Assembly (NCBI GenBank): GCA_036936605.1
Contig: JAUPFV010000005.1
Coordinates: forward strand, 61,834,742-61,898,741
Length of the DNA: 64,000 nucleotides
Source: Limnanthes douglasii subsp. nivea
Lineage: Eukaryota > Streptophyta > Magnoliopsida > Brassicales > Limnanthaceae
Reading direction: 5' to 3'
The position numbers and the translations under genes were made by a program. The notes under the pieces are model-generated. The model did not search any database. It saw nothing but the letters and a program-made list of their open reading frames with translations, and was not told where the DNA came from. Numbering within the stretch: position 1 is the first letter of the stretch; the number at the start of each line of letters is the position of its first letter. Shown here piece after piece: positions 23,278-35,604 of this stretch.

Positions 23278-25112
23278 CTAACAAAAACGTACTACGACTC
23301 CAGTTAAAAGATAACCAAATCCAAAACATAAAATAGTACAAATCCAGTTACTCCATACGCGGCATCGGTGCGCCAAAAGCGAACACTCATGCATCTCTCG
23401 ACGCATCTCCTCTACAGTCATCTCATCCGCTTTAGAATATTCATCAATCATGTGATCACAAATGTCAAACAGTCGTGCATCTAAAGTAAGCGCTCTCGGG
23501 GTATCTGGAACATGTGAACCGGATGACTCGCACGTAAGATCAATGAGGGTGTACCATAGGTAGTCATGGATCCATACATTGATCTTACGTGCGACTGCCA
23601 TGACCTCCATGTAATCTCATCCTACAAATAACGCGTGTTCACATGCCTCCTCTGGTCTGCTGGTAAAACAGGGCGAAGTCTAGGTGATATATCCTGAATA
23701 TGACCAAGCTGACGGGCGACCCGCAATGGATAATACGCCTCGACTATGTCAAACGTCTTCAGCGCATGGTCTATCCAGGCCACATCGCAGAAAGGAAAAT
23801 GCTCGCGTATCTCCCTTTAAGGCATGAACCAGACCTACAAAAAAAATTAAAAATGATTGCATCAACGATAACTAATAATAAAATGATGACAAATAAACAA
23901 ATATATAAAGCAGATGACTTACATTCCACTCCGTCAATGAGGACAGTGTGTGGCGGATGTTGATACGAGTCTCATCATCCGCGCGATACAGTGAAGGTAC
24001 GTATCTGCACATAATAGGCATCCAAGGTTCATAGAGAGTGTTGAGCATCGGCAAGAAGGAGTAGAAGTGATCGTATATCCACGCCTCCACCATCGCAACA
24101 AAACCAGCTATCCCAAAGTGTTGTGCATGGACAACTTCCCTAGATGGTGATACATCTGAGCTAATATATGCTGCCCCCAGTTATATCTAACAAATGACCT
24201 ATATCCCGCTACGAACTGTAAATAATCTAAGGATATACTTGTCCATGTTTTGTTCGCCAAAACAAAACACCCTAACATGTGGAGCAAATAACCCCTAGTG
24301 ACACACTCTACCATATCATCAGACATAGTGTCATCTGTCATATGGGGCTGCATGTACTGCTCGCATAAAAACTGTAAGCGCACGGATCTAGAACTACCCC
24401 CCTATTGCTCGCTAACTCCATCATAAGATCATCAATTGGTATACTGGTATACCTAGTGTACAAGAATACCATGCTAAACGCTGGCCATCATTAGGAAACG
24501 ACTGAATAACAAGATCATCACTTGTGACCGGAAAACCGGTCATAGCGTGGAAGTTGTCTAATGTCACGGTCATCTCTCCAAACGAGAAGTGGAAACTATT
24601 GGTCTCTGAATGCCACCTCTTGATGAAAGCATCTACCAAGTGCACGTTGGTGCTCCAACGCTCCAAAAAATCGATAAGGGGAGCGAAGCAAGACATCATA
24701 ACCTGCTCTCTCACCCTGCCTTGCCCGACAAGATCCCATGCATGATGGGTACCGTACATCGAGTAGCACCTCGACGGTCGACAAACCTACACAATATTTT
24801 AGTAAAATAAACATTATATAAAATATTGATCAGTATTCACTACACATTAAACGAATCATAACTTACGTCTCCAATGAAGACGTTGTATGCCTCGTGTTAT
24901 CTATAGTCTGGATAAAAACCCGACACGTGGGGGTTAACTCTACGGAATTGTTGATTCAGACTCGCAAGCCCAAGGTCTACAGTAGGCGCAAGAATGGAGG
25001 TGTGAGACCTACGCCTAACTGACCGTGATCGTGACCGCAAAACAAGCTCATGGTCCTCCGTATCACTATATGATCGTGACTGGCAAAGTGGAGTTTGTGT
25101 TTTGCGAGGCAT
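23278..25112 (-). pseudogene. plant mobile domain (PMD) protein, decayed
   Basis: The minus strand begins MPRKTQTPLCQSRSYSDTED at 25112. A possible intron follows (donor GTAAGT at about 24867, acceptor before about 24798). The PMD core reads IDFLERWSTNVHLVDAFI, RWHSETNSFHFSFGEMTVTL and FHAMTGFPV (24759-24421), then GYLLHMLGCFVLANKTWTS and YNWGQHILAQMYHHLGKLS (24383-24108), EAWIYDHFYSFLP (from 24093), and a tail to 23278. These are typical of the aminotransferase-like PMD (PF10536) of MAIN/MAIL1 proteins and of related transposons. Stops (for example after PDYR at about 24900 and near 23820) and frame changes break it. The transposon context favours a TE gene over a host gene. Confidence 0.7.
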
Positions 25113-25197
25113 CCTGAAATTGAAAACAACACATTGTTAGATGTCCAAGTCAAACACGATCCTAAAAGAAAAAAATACATGAAATAACAAGAATTGC

Positions 25198-25400
25198 AAG
25201 CATGTACTTTGCAATTTTAGGAAAATTGCGAAGACTAAAGTCGCAATTTTGGGGAAATCGCGAGGTCTGAATTCGCAATTTCCCCAAAATCGAGAATGGG
25301 GTATTCGCCATTTTGAGCCAAAATCGCGAATGCCCAACTCCCAATTTTGGGCAAATCGCGAGTATGGCGCTCGCGATTTGCCCAAAATCAAGCGTTGGGC
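25198..25400. repeat. right subterminal array of TCGCGATTTTG-like motifs
   Basis: At least six inverted and direct copies of a core like CAAATCGCGA or TCGCGATTTGCCCAAAAT, spaced about 30-40 bp, for example at about 25253, 25323, 25355 and 25372. It lies about 400-610 bp from the right end, mirroring the left array. Confidence 0.75.
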
Positions 25401-25812
25401 ATGGGCAATTCTCCCAGACAGAAACTCCCCCAAAATCCAAAACCAAGAACCCTAGATTCCTAAAAACTCAACCAAAATCAACAAAATTCATACTAAAACG
25501 TTGATAATGAGTCGACTAACAAGTATCTACAACTTTGTTTTAAAAAAAACAACAACATATAGATGAAAATCGGACTTTTGAGGTAGTACTTATAACTCTA
25601 AATTTCACTAAAAATACATAACTCAATTGCATAAAAATTACATGAATAGGTATAAGATTCGTGCTTTTGAGAAATCTTGAGGTTTTTTTGGCCGATTTTG
25701 AGAGGTTTTGGTGAAAAGAAGAGAGAAAAAAGAAGTTTTGTTGAAAATAAAGCTTTTATATTAAGTGTAAAATTATAATTTGTGGGGTCTCATTATAGCC
25801 AAATAGGGTCTC

Positions 25813-26600
25813 GAAATAGTCTTGCTCTTTCGTGTGATTTGGTCGCGCTTTGACAATGTAAATTGGTTTGATTTCATCATTTGTCCGTTCGGAACTTATA
25901 ATGGAACTAATACGTATATGAAAATTATGGTTCGTATGCAGATTAGGTTAGATATAGATTTTTAATTTATCAAATCTGATCTGATCCAAATACATAGACT
26001 GTATATAAAAAATAAAAAATAATAAAAAATAATAATAACGATATATAAAAAAATATAATAAAAACATATTTTTCAATAATGTATAAGTTTTCAATCATTA
26101 CTAATTCAATTCAAGAGACTTAATTTCCAATAATATTTAAATTCTTATATTTATCGATTCATTTTAATATAGATTTATAATTAATTTTTATTATGCAATC
26201 TTAAATCATGTTTTAAATTGTTTGTTTTTTAAAAAAAATATATTTTTTTATGTTTGTTTTGATTTAAAAATTAAGAGACTTACTATTTAAGGCTCATCCA
26301 ACAAATCTATTACGGATAAAAAATTCTAAATATTTTAAGAGATTCTATACCTTAAATACCATTTTATATAAAATTTAGTAACCAAATTCTCTTTCTTTCT
26401 TTTTTAATTTTTAATTAAAGATCCGTATTTTTTAAACTGTAACTCGGGAAAAAAATTCGAAAATATCATTGGTTTTGTTTTTTTAAGAGAAACAAAATTG
26501 TACCATCATAATATATTTTGATTTAAAAAAAACATTTTACACACGTTTCTGAGTTATATGGTTTCGCATCTAGCATCTATCACAGTGGCCCTGAATTCAC
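25813..26600. other. AT-rich intergenic stretch
   Basis: Low-complexity A/T-rich sequence with no supported gene. Confidence 0.5.
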
Positions 26601-26621
26601 ATCTAGCTCTAGAAAATTTAA

Positions 26622-26918
26622 ACAGGTTTCACATCTAGTAAAAAAAAGAAGGTTCTGCATCTATCAAAATAAAGATATTTCTCATCTAGCAAAACAAAAG
26701 GTTTCTCATCTAGCAAAACAAATAAGATTTCGCATCTAGCAAAACAAAAATGGTTTTCATCTAGCAAAATAAATAAGGTTTTGTATCTAGCAAAACAAAG
26801 AAAGTTTCGCATCTATCAAAATAAAGAAGGTTTCACATATACCAAATAAAGAAGGTTCTGCACCTATCGAAACAAAGAAGGTTTCACATCTATCAGAATA
26901 AAAAAGGTTTCGCATCTT
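26622..26918. repeat. 26-bp minisatellite, about 12 units
   Basis: Degenerate units of the type GGTTTCGCATCTAGCAAAAC with period 24-28 bp; the CATCTA core recurs at about 26630, 26658, 26683, 26707, 26733, 26759, 26784, 26810 and on to 26912. An open minus-strand frame across it only reflects the repeat. Confidence 0.88.
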
Positions 26919-26929
26919 CTTCGTTAAAT

Positions 26930-28600
26930 CCCTATAAATTTTAAAACTATACTATAAAATCCTAATAAAAATAAATTAAAACACATTTATATAAACCCCT
27001 ATTATGATTTTTATCATTGAATTTGTTTGGTTGTTCGTATTTTGTAGGTTTGTGTTTAAAAAAGTGAAATTCAATGATAGGATCATCTTTTAGGATGTTA
27101 TCACCTCCTTTATAAGGAATTGCATTAAACGATATTTATTATATATTTTAGTTATAAAGTTTGAATGTAGGTATATTTGTTGCATCCATTGTTCAACAAA
27201 CATTAGATATGGCCGCACGACATATGCGATAAATGATTGATTTGTCAAACTAGTATACAAATATTTTGATAAAAAAAATACATCCAAAACATAGATATAC
27301 GAGTATCCTAAAAAATAAAACTAAATAATCATTTAAGAAACAACTAAATAAATATGAATATCAAAATTTTATATTTTAGAAATTCAACTTAAATATCTAC
27401 ATATTTACAAAATGAAATAAAATAGTATACCTTCACGGTTGGAGTAAGTATATTAATCATGATGTGAAGTCGAATATTATAAAAAAAACTTTAAAATTTG
27501 ATATTTTTTAGAGTGTTCGATTTGTTTTGATAAAGTTAGGTTATTGTATTGAGATAACTAAAAAAACTTATATAAGAAAGGGTAAAAGTATTTGAAAAAT
27601 GTGAAAGAGCGAACAAAACAAATATATAAAATCCAACGGTACAAGATAAAATAAAACATATATGAGATTTAGCCTAACCAGAAATTTAAATTATAAAAAT
27701 TATGAAAGTAATGTATTATCTTATTTTAGACAAAAAAAATCAAATAGTTTACGTTTTTAATGGACTACAAGATTAGGTTTAATATTTAAGTTTAGTTTTG
27801 AATTTATATTATTTTATTGTTTGTTTGGTGTTTTTATATTTATGTGGTTTTTTTTATTTTTATTTTATTTATTTGTATTTGTATTTTTGGATCAATTTTG
27901 TTTTATTTCGTCTCTTTTCAGTAACAAACGTCTCAAAATTGACTTTTTGTCGCAATTTAACAATAGAAAATTTAATTTTATTCATTTGACGTGTTTTCAT
28001 AGTTGAACATGTTTTATTAATTAGAACATAATTAAATAAAAAATAAGAACATACATGATAATGTTTGTTTGAAAAAACATAAATATGATAATTTTTATAT
28101 GTGACAAAAATATGATATTCTTTTATATATAGAAAGATACATTTCAATCTACGAATGACATAAATATGATAATCTTGCTCTAAAAATAACATAAATAGGA
28201 AACACCAAAGAAAAAAAGCAGAAATAACACAAACACGAAAGAACAATGATAAATATATTTTTTAGTATTTAAGTTTGCGCTCGTAAATCACAACCAATTG
28301 AGCTCATAATACTCACAATTTAAGTTGTTAATATATAATATTCTTTCTCACAAATTCCAATAACCCAACCTTGTATTTTACATGATAAAGGCTCATGATA
28401 CTAGTCAATTAGTATTTGTCACTCTTTACGAGTAACTTAATCCACTTACTTTTATGATTATATCAACTATTTAAAATAGACACAACATATCAAATTGACA
28501 CATGATGATCCATTCCAAATATGGAGCATACTTGAGAATACATAAAACTTCAAATAATTGAAGCACACAAAGTCTTGTATATCTCTTGAATATTAAATTT
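26930..28600. other. AT-rich intergenic stretch
   Basis: Long A/T-rich sequence. Small open frames at about 27800-28000 are Phe/Tyr/Leu-rich translations of T-rich DNA. No gene or domain is supported. Confidence 0.55.
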
Positions 28601-29110
28601 CGTTATTGGGCGTTGAAGGTCATTTCAAGCTCGACGTTCTTCCTCAACCAATCTTTATTAAGTATTTTTGGAAGAAAAGTTTTTTTTTTTAACTTTAGAG
28701 GTCATTTCAATCCTAAATTTTTTCCTAAACCAACTTAAGTTTGGTATTTTTAAAGGAACAAAATAACTATTCGAACCTCAAGGATTATTTCAAGCTCGAG
28801 GCTCTTCCTCAACAAATCATTTTTGGCTATTTATACAAGGAGAAAATGAGGTTCTTAGACTTTGGTAACACTTCAAGCTCAAGGTTATTCCAAAACTAAT
28901 ATATGTTGGGTATTTTTACAATGAAGAAAAGAATTGTTCGGACTTTGGCGGTCACTTTGAGCCCGAGGTTCTTCCTCAACCAACCTTTGTCAGGTATTTT
29001 TTTCAATGAAGAAAAGAACTATTATAACATTGACTATTACTTCGAGATCGGGGATTTTCCTCAACCAATCTTTTTTGGATATTTTTTCAAGGATAAAGAG
29101 CCAAACATAA
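28600..29110. repeat. 83-bp tandem repeat in 3' region of gypsy element
   Basis: Six diverged units of about 82-85 bp starting at about 28620, 28702, 28785, 28868, 28952 and 29037, each with TTCAAGCTCGAGG-like and TTCTTCCTCAACCAA-like blocks and a TATTTTT stretch. They lie just beyond the integrase end of the minus-strand gypsy element. Confidence 0.85.
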
Positions 29111-29340
29111 AACATGTACGTTTAGAAAAAACAATATTCCACGAGTTTAAAGTTTTATTTCTTCTATATCAACCGGTTTGTAAGTTCTTGCTTTAATTTT
29201 TTCCACCATAATGTATACAAATTTATAATTTGGACCTAACTTACCCGAAATTTGATCCTTAATATGTAAGAACAATTTTGTTAGGACTATGTCCTCTAAT
29301 TTGAATTCACGATTTCAGACTTTATACACAAACCTACTCG

Positions 29341-29604
29341 TCATGTGAGTCTGGTAGTGCTGGACATGTAGGCAAGGTGGAATTTAACACTAATTTCCTC
29401 TTCATATCCTTGTTGAAAGTAATTGGAGACCATGTAAGAAAGCATAACTGTTTCTTTTAGGGCTACTACATTCATACCATAAATAAGGACGAAAGATATT
29501 TCACATGTGGTGGTTCTATAAGTCGTGGTAACCCCATAAAACTTCATGGGGGTAATTAGGCCACTTCTTGACCACCCCGTCAAACTCTTTTTTATGCCTT
29601 CCAA
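29341..29604 (-). pseudogene. gypsy integrase C-terminal remnant
   Basis: Reads CEISFVLIYGMNVVALKETV, matching the 'TPFSLVYGxEAVxPxE' block near the integrase C-terminus of Ty3/gypsy polyproteins. It is short and isolated by frame breaks. Confidence 0.6.
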
Positions 29605-31299
29605 AATGCTTCAATTCGTAACTCTACCTACCTATTTGCATAAGGGTAAAACTGGGTGAATAAGTTTCTTTTTATTCTTTTTTCCGACAAAAGGTATTAA
29701 TCTCCACATTTTGAAACTGAAGACCATTATCTATTGTGGTTGACTTTGGGACTCCGAACGTATGAAAAACGTTAGTTAATATGAAATTGATATATTCTTG
29801 GCAATGGTCCTAAAGAGAGATTCAACCTTTACAAACTTCGAAATATAGTCCACAACAATAATAATGTGCTTGCATTCTCTTAAAGCGTTGGGTAGTGGCA
29901 CGACCAACTGTATGTTCTATTTGTCCAAACTCAGTACCTTGGAGATCAACTCTAATTTCCTCATATGTATGTGAATTGTGTTAGAAAAATGCAAACAAAG
30001 GTCATATTTTTTCACAAAGTCTTTGGCATTGTTTGATATGGTCGATTAACAAATCCTACCAAAAGAACCTTTCAAGTTAAGGTCTTTTAACCGCAGCTAA
30101 CCCCTTCCTATAGTGAAGTCTTTTGAAACTATGATTGACTCTTCGGGCCCCAACCATCAATGTCAAGGTCAACTAAGCCATTGTTTGAATAATTTCATGC
30201 TTAATATTAGAAATATTTTTACCATAAACATCAATTTTCACGCCACAACACTATCTTCGGGGCAAACTCCACTTTTCAAGAAGTTAAATTTTTTGACCTT
30301 CCAGTTTCCAACCGTAATAGCTCATAACTTTAGATTTTCCTCATGATTTGGTTCATATTCCTTATCACTCAAAGGATATTCCTGAAGCGTAACCGGTGGT
30401 TCTGTATCAGAGCAGGCTATCAAAGCTAAAGCTCATACTAGAAAATTATTTGTCCTATAAACCTGCTTGAAGTTGACATATTCAAACAAATATGCATGGG
30501 TTTTCAATACTTGTAAGTACTTGACCAAGTGATACTTGCACGCTTCATCCTCTCTCAGAAAATGATTTATCAAAAGTTGGGAATCACTTATCAATCAAAT
30601 TCTATTGGCTCCACACACATAAGCCAATATAAGACCACCGATTGTTGCCTCATACTCAACCTCATTGTTCAAATCCTAGAAGCCAAAATGGATGACCTAA
30701 ATCATTGCCTCCATATAATGAGCCACGATCTAGTAAATATCCCCACAACCCGATATATTAGATCCTTCATCAGTTCAGATTGTATACTCTTGTCTTGTTA
30801 ATTCACTTAGTGGCTTGGGCATTGCGGCATGGAACTATTAAGAAAATTAGCCAAAACTCAAGCTTTGATGGCAGTCATGAGCGTATAAGTGATGTTGAAG
30901 TCTCCTAACTCCACCGATCACCGGGTTAGCCTTCTTGAAATATCAATTTTTCGTAAAATATTTTGGAACATGAAAAAAGTTCAAAATATAATAAAACGAC
31001 CTTGAAAATATGGTCTCATCTTGCTCACTGCTATGATTAAAGCCAAAAACAACTTCTCTAACTGCAAGTACATTATCTATGCGGAAAGCAAACTCTTTCC
31101 TATATAATAAATTGGCTTGAGGAAGTCCTGTTATTCTCTGATCAACACGCATATAAACTCTCATTTATGATAAGCTTGGATAAGGTTTCCGGGGAGATTT
31201 GATGCCGCTTTATCTCACGGAATACCTCATTGCATTGATCAGTCCTCTAAAAGTTTTTTTTATCTTTCTAAGTACTTAGAAAAATAGGGGTCACTTGTC

Positions 31300-31640
31300 G
31301 GAATATTGGGAGATGAATCTATTCAAAGTCGCAAGTCTTTTGACTGATATTTAAACCTCTTTGAGATTTCAAGGTGGCTGCATGAAAACTAAAGCCTTTA
31401 ACTCTACCAGATCAGATTCTATACATTTTTTCTCTTACTAAGTATCCAAGAAAATTTCCCGACCTGACTCCAAACGCACATTACTCAAGGTTGAGCTTCA
31501 AATTCATAACTATAAGATTATGAAACGTCTCCACCAAATCAGAGATATGTTGCAAGTCTTCTGAGCTTTTTACAAGTATGTTATCGACGCAGACTTTAAC
31601 ATTCATTCTAATATATGAGGAAAAATCCTCGTTGACTAAT
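31300..31640 (-). pseudogene. gypsy reverse transcriptase remnant
   Basis: The minus strand reads VKVCVDNILVKSSEDLQHIS (catalytic YxDD-like motif altered to VDNI), LVETFHNL and CAFGVRSGNFLGYLV, the RT thumb region. The second catalytic Asp is replaced by Asn, so it is inactive even before the stops are counted. Confidence 0.7.
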
Positions 31641-33849
31641 AGTTGATAAGTTTATCTTATTCTTTCAACCCAAATGACATTAAACTGTAGCAATAAAAAC
31701 CAAAGTCGTAAAAAAATTGTATTCTTTTGGACCAAATTATGCATTTGAATTTGGTCATCACAAATAAGCATCCATGAACCACAAGAGCTTATTACCGGAT
31801 GTTGAATCTACTAAATGGTTAACTCTTGGTAATGAGAACGAGTCTTTTGGACATGATCTATTTAGATTAGTGTCATCGACGTAAATCCTCCAACTTGTGT
31901 TATTGTTTTACCAACATTGAGTTAGTCGCCCATGTGGCATATTGAGATTTTCGGATATGCCATGCACATGACATCATGTTCACCTTGGCGACGATCACTG
32001 CATACTTTTCAATGAAGAACGAATTCATATTATATGATGTCGATTTCATATTTGGGTTAACCAACAGTTTGTTGCATAATATTTTGGCTGGAACACTATA
32101 TTCTTACATGATCAAGCAAAGACATCCACGTTTTTTGAAAAATATCCAATCAACTCCGTTTTCAAGGTTCCTAACAAGATGACACATATTATTAAATATT
32201 TTCCCTTATGCAAGCGATGTACCTTGACATCCTCTCATGGTACCATAAAACCGGGGACATCTTTAAGGTCCTTTACCACCTCGAACCCCACTAGAGACCC
32301 CAAAAATTGATATTCTTCTATGTGTATTTATATTTTATATTATCACCTTTAATTTAATTATTTTATTCTTATTTAAGCATCAAACATGTAATGTATGACT
32401 CAATTAAAATCTTCATAAGTTGATTTAAATGACCCTTATCTTGTACAATATCATATACTTCATTAACTAGTGGATGGTTAATGATATTATTTACATTCGG
32501 TCGAGCTACAATCGACAAAAGACATCGTTGTAAGAGGTTGGGCAATCTACCATATTAAAAAGTACCATTATCGTCTTCTTAAAGTCAACTCATCCCAAAC
32601 TGACATTTGTTTCAAACTCCTTGGTTACTATGACGCTCGCTCTGGTGAACCCGACTATGGTTCGATCTAAACAACGTATGACCCATGAACTTCTCATCCA
32701 TCACAGGCTCATTGAAAAGAAATATTAGCCAAATTTATTGTGCCTATCAAGGCCTAACAAAACTCTTCTTCTTCTGCATAAGAATTGATCAAGATAACAT
32801 CTCACAAATCATCATTTACGAAAATAATGGGATGGTATGGAGCTCGCCTAAGGTGTGGAAAGGTTCTCTCGTAGAACTATGCTTTTATACTCTTAGTGTG
32901 TGTCTTCCTAAAAGAATTTGTGATTTCTAAAATGGTATCATCCCTATCAATAGCAAAAATCCTCATGATAACACTCAAATCATCTTCCATTGCCATAAAC
33001 ATAACCACATGGCGCTCAAGATCCAAGTGAAGATACTCTCCCGGAAGATGGCTTGAACAACATATTGGTTTCATTGATGTTCTAAATATTCATTTGTTAA
33101 GTCATAAATAGTAGCTTCATGGCTAACATTAATCATATTTTTATTTTATTTCTTCGAAACACCTACATAAGTCCACAAGACACCTACCCATGTAGACTCT
33201 GCACCATTCTTAGAAATTTTATGAGTTTTGCAATTATTTTTTACATATTGAAGTAGTTTACTGTTACAAATTAAACTTTAGATTTATTCCCTACATGTTT
33301 CCAATCCCTTATCCGATGAGGTCATTATAGAACTTGTACGTATTTTCTATTTCTATTATCTCAAGGTTTAGTAATTGGGAAGGATACCTAAATTGGATGA
33401 GACTTTTAGGTTTTTAGTAAATTTGTGCCATACTTTAAGCTAACTCGCTACATTTATCATATCTTAATAATTTATTCTTTCGATCATCACGTCTCTTACC
33501 CAAAGTGTCACTTCACTTCACTACTATTTGCGGTTATCTATGGGTCTAGACTTGGATTGGTTGTGTCTGTGCTAAAGTTGTATAGGGAAAAATGAGATAT
33601 GAATTATGTTGTTGAACCACCTAAGATGCACTATAAGTAGTCAAAATGGACATAGGGATAACAGTTGGAGGCTAATAATTCTGCATTGATGTATCATATG
33701 AAATCAAACAAAAACACATAGTCTCCTCGATCCAAATCTACAACTCTACATACAATAAATGTGTCTCAAAAGTTAAAACTTTATGCATCATGACTTCTTC
33801 TTCCACATTGGTTCCTAGTATAAGCACATGTCTATATGAAGCAATGACC

Positions 33850-34160
33850 ACCTTCTCGCGAGAATTGTCAAAGTTATTGTTATTATGTACGAAACATTAC
33901 GTGTAATCTCTCAAGCTTTTCCCATTCATTTTCTTACAATGTATTATATGGTTTCCATAACCTTTCATTATTTTTCTATTCACAAATTGATGTTTGAAAA
34001 TAATTCATATAAGATCGAAGCTTATTTAGCCTAAGGGCTAAGAGACTGAACCAGGCCATAGCATTCCTCTTGAAAGTCATAAATAACATTTGACACCATA
34101 AACGATTATCCTTATGGAAGCTTATCATTATATTCATAAACTATTCAATATGTTGTTATG
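33850..34160 (-). pseudogene. gypsy gag remnant
   Basis: The minus strand gives MISFHKDNRLWCQMLFMTF followed by KRNAMAWFSLLALRLNKL, the retrotrans_gag core in which a hydrophobic stretch precedes the conserved Trp-Phe. It is the structural (capsid) protein of the LTR element and is interrupted by stops. Confidence 0.65.
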
Positions 34161-35099
34161 GGTCATCAGTCTCATCATACTTCTCTGTTTTGTGGGTGTA
34201 AAACTTTATTGGTAGTTTAATCACTAAAATTTATGCAATCAAGATAAATATATTTATCATGTACTTTTGGGTGTAGAAAACTTCGTTTAACCCATCGATC
34301 AGAGCCAAACATGGGTTCACGTGATAGAGCGACTCCACATAAAGTATTGATGCCTCGATACCATAAATGGGTCTTTGACCTGGAACACTTTCTGATTCTA
34401 AGTAAAATTTTAGCTCGGGGAGTAACTCGACCTGAGGTCCAAGGAAAAAAAAGGGTCAACATATTTCTGAACTCTTTGAGGTAAAACGTTCTAAGGTTCT
34501 TGGGAAATCTGTTGAGCAATTGGTTCAACCCAAACCAGTTCAAAAGCTGCAATCACAACCTGATTGTCTTGTCCATCCCTCATCTGATCTCCATAAGGGT
34601 TCATGCGGGGCCTCTTTCTAGCCTCTATTTCACCTTAACACCTTTAATGTCGCCTACATGTTGTGCGCTCATGGTTTATCGACAATGTCTCCATCTATAA
34701 AGGGACGATAACTATTCACCATTATTTGTTGATAACGACATATATCAATCTCTCAGACGATATTCACACCTTGAAGAATTATGGACTCGGTCTGGTCCAT
34801 AAGGTATGTTGAACTCGTAAATTTAATTATCGGTTGCCTCTTATAATATAAATCAATGTAAATTACGGATCACGACCCGAACAACCTACGAGTCGCAACG
34901 TCCTTCCCACTTTGGTCACGAGAAAGATGTTTGCCAACGTCTCATTCTGTGGTTGGAGTGCTGCGATATGAGACACGATTCGTTGTCTTCACAATTCTAA
35001 CTAAGCTGATGAGAGAGAAAAATCATGTGGATTTGTGACCCTGACCCTTATCGTAAAAAGGTGAGAGGTGTACTAGTTGTTCTTTGAGTAGACATTTTG

Positions 35100-35461
35100 A
35101 TGTGGCTTATTTCGAGAGTGATAGAGGGTAACAATGAGAAGTTTGGTTTTGAAAGTTATTTTCATATACCAATTCGAATGTTGCTCCCATTGTGGTCGTC
35201 ATTGATGAGTCTGATTTTGGCTCACCATAAGTTATTAGATAATAAATGAAGAGAAATAATGTTACTAGAAAGAAAGAAATAATTATTGCTAATATATAAT
35301 AAGGATAGTTCACCCTTCCCAGAAGGGTTACAATTTATATTTATAGCGACCAATATGGACTATTTGTCCATCAATACAAAAAAATCCATTATAAGGATAG
35401 TGTTTGGCTTACAACTTGTAAAACCTAAAAACGGTCCTAAATAGAGTTTTTACACCCAACA
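35100..35461 (-). repeat. LTR-like terminus of the minus-strand gypsy element
   Basis: On the minus strand it starts TGTTGGGTGTAAAAACTC at 35461, has a TATA-like TATAAATATA at about 35345-35336 and a small hairpin (CCCTTC/GAAGGG, 35313-35327). Position upstream of gag supports an LTR; its inner border is not defined. A TGGTATCGAGGCA sequence near 34365-34353 on the minus strand resembles a tRNA-Met primer site, which would make the LTR about 1.1 kb, but this is weak. Confidence 0.4.
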
Positions 35462-35532
35462 TATTATTCTCTCATCATGTGTTTTTTTTAAAACATCTAA
35501 TTTTGAGCAACATGTTTATTATTAGGTATTTG

Positions 35533-35536
<4 letters not shown>

Positions 35537-35602
<66 letters not shown>
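35537..35602. repeat. (TA)n microsatellite
   Basis: About 66 bp of uninterrupted TA dinucleotide repeat. It lies just outside the LTR-like end. The Ile-Tyr frame across it is an artefact. Confidence 0.95.

Positions 35603-35604
<2 letters not shown>

Larger units (their letters stand above)
21431..25812. mobile_element. PMD-carrying DNA-transposon-like element
   Basis: The ends 21431-21455 and 25786-25812 are imperfect inverted repeats sharing GAGA, then TTTG, then TATAATGAGA in the same order. Inside lie a minus-strand plant mobile domain gene (25112-23278), a plus-strand decayed frame (22693-23069) and two arrays of TCGCGATTTTG-like motifs placed about 300-600 bp from each end. PMD proteins occur both as host genes (MAIN/MAIL) and in transposons. 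Imperfect ends and several stops suggest an old copy. I could not find a clear target-site duplication, so the borders are tentative. Confidence 0.5.
28600..35461 (-). mobile_element. Ty3/gypsy LTR retrotransposon remnant, minus strand
   Basis: Minus-strand traces in order: LTR-like end at 35461 (TGTTGGGTGTAAAAAC), gag (about 34160-33850, the WF core of retrotrans_gag), protease region (about 32690-32490, VDCPTSYN-like), RT (about 32200-31300, with VCVDNILVKSSEDL and CAFGVRSGNFLGYLV), RNase H (about 31100-30350), integrase C-terminal part (about 30000-29341, FVLIYGMNVVALKE) and a repeat-rich 3' region. Frames are full of stops. A 3' tandem array is reminiscent of Tat/Ogre-type elements. I found no second LTR. 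Confidence 0.75.

Noticed and set aside
26618..26812. Minus-strand frame with a periodic protein (FLLDE-like repeats)
   Set aside because: Produced by the 26-bp minisatellite; the period is not a multiple of three overall.
27798..28006. Phe/Tyr/Leu-rich frames resembling membrane helices
   Set aside because: T-rich low-complexity DNA, no start context, no homology pattern.
33655..33666. TAGGGATAACAG resembling the start of a homing-endonuclease (I-SceI-like) site
   Set aside because: Only 12 of 18 bases fit, with no intein or group I intron context. Chance.
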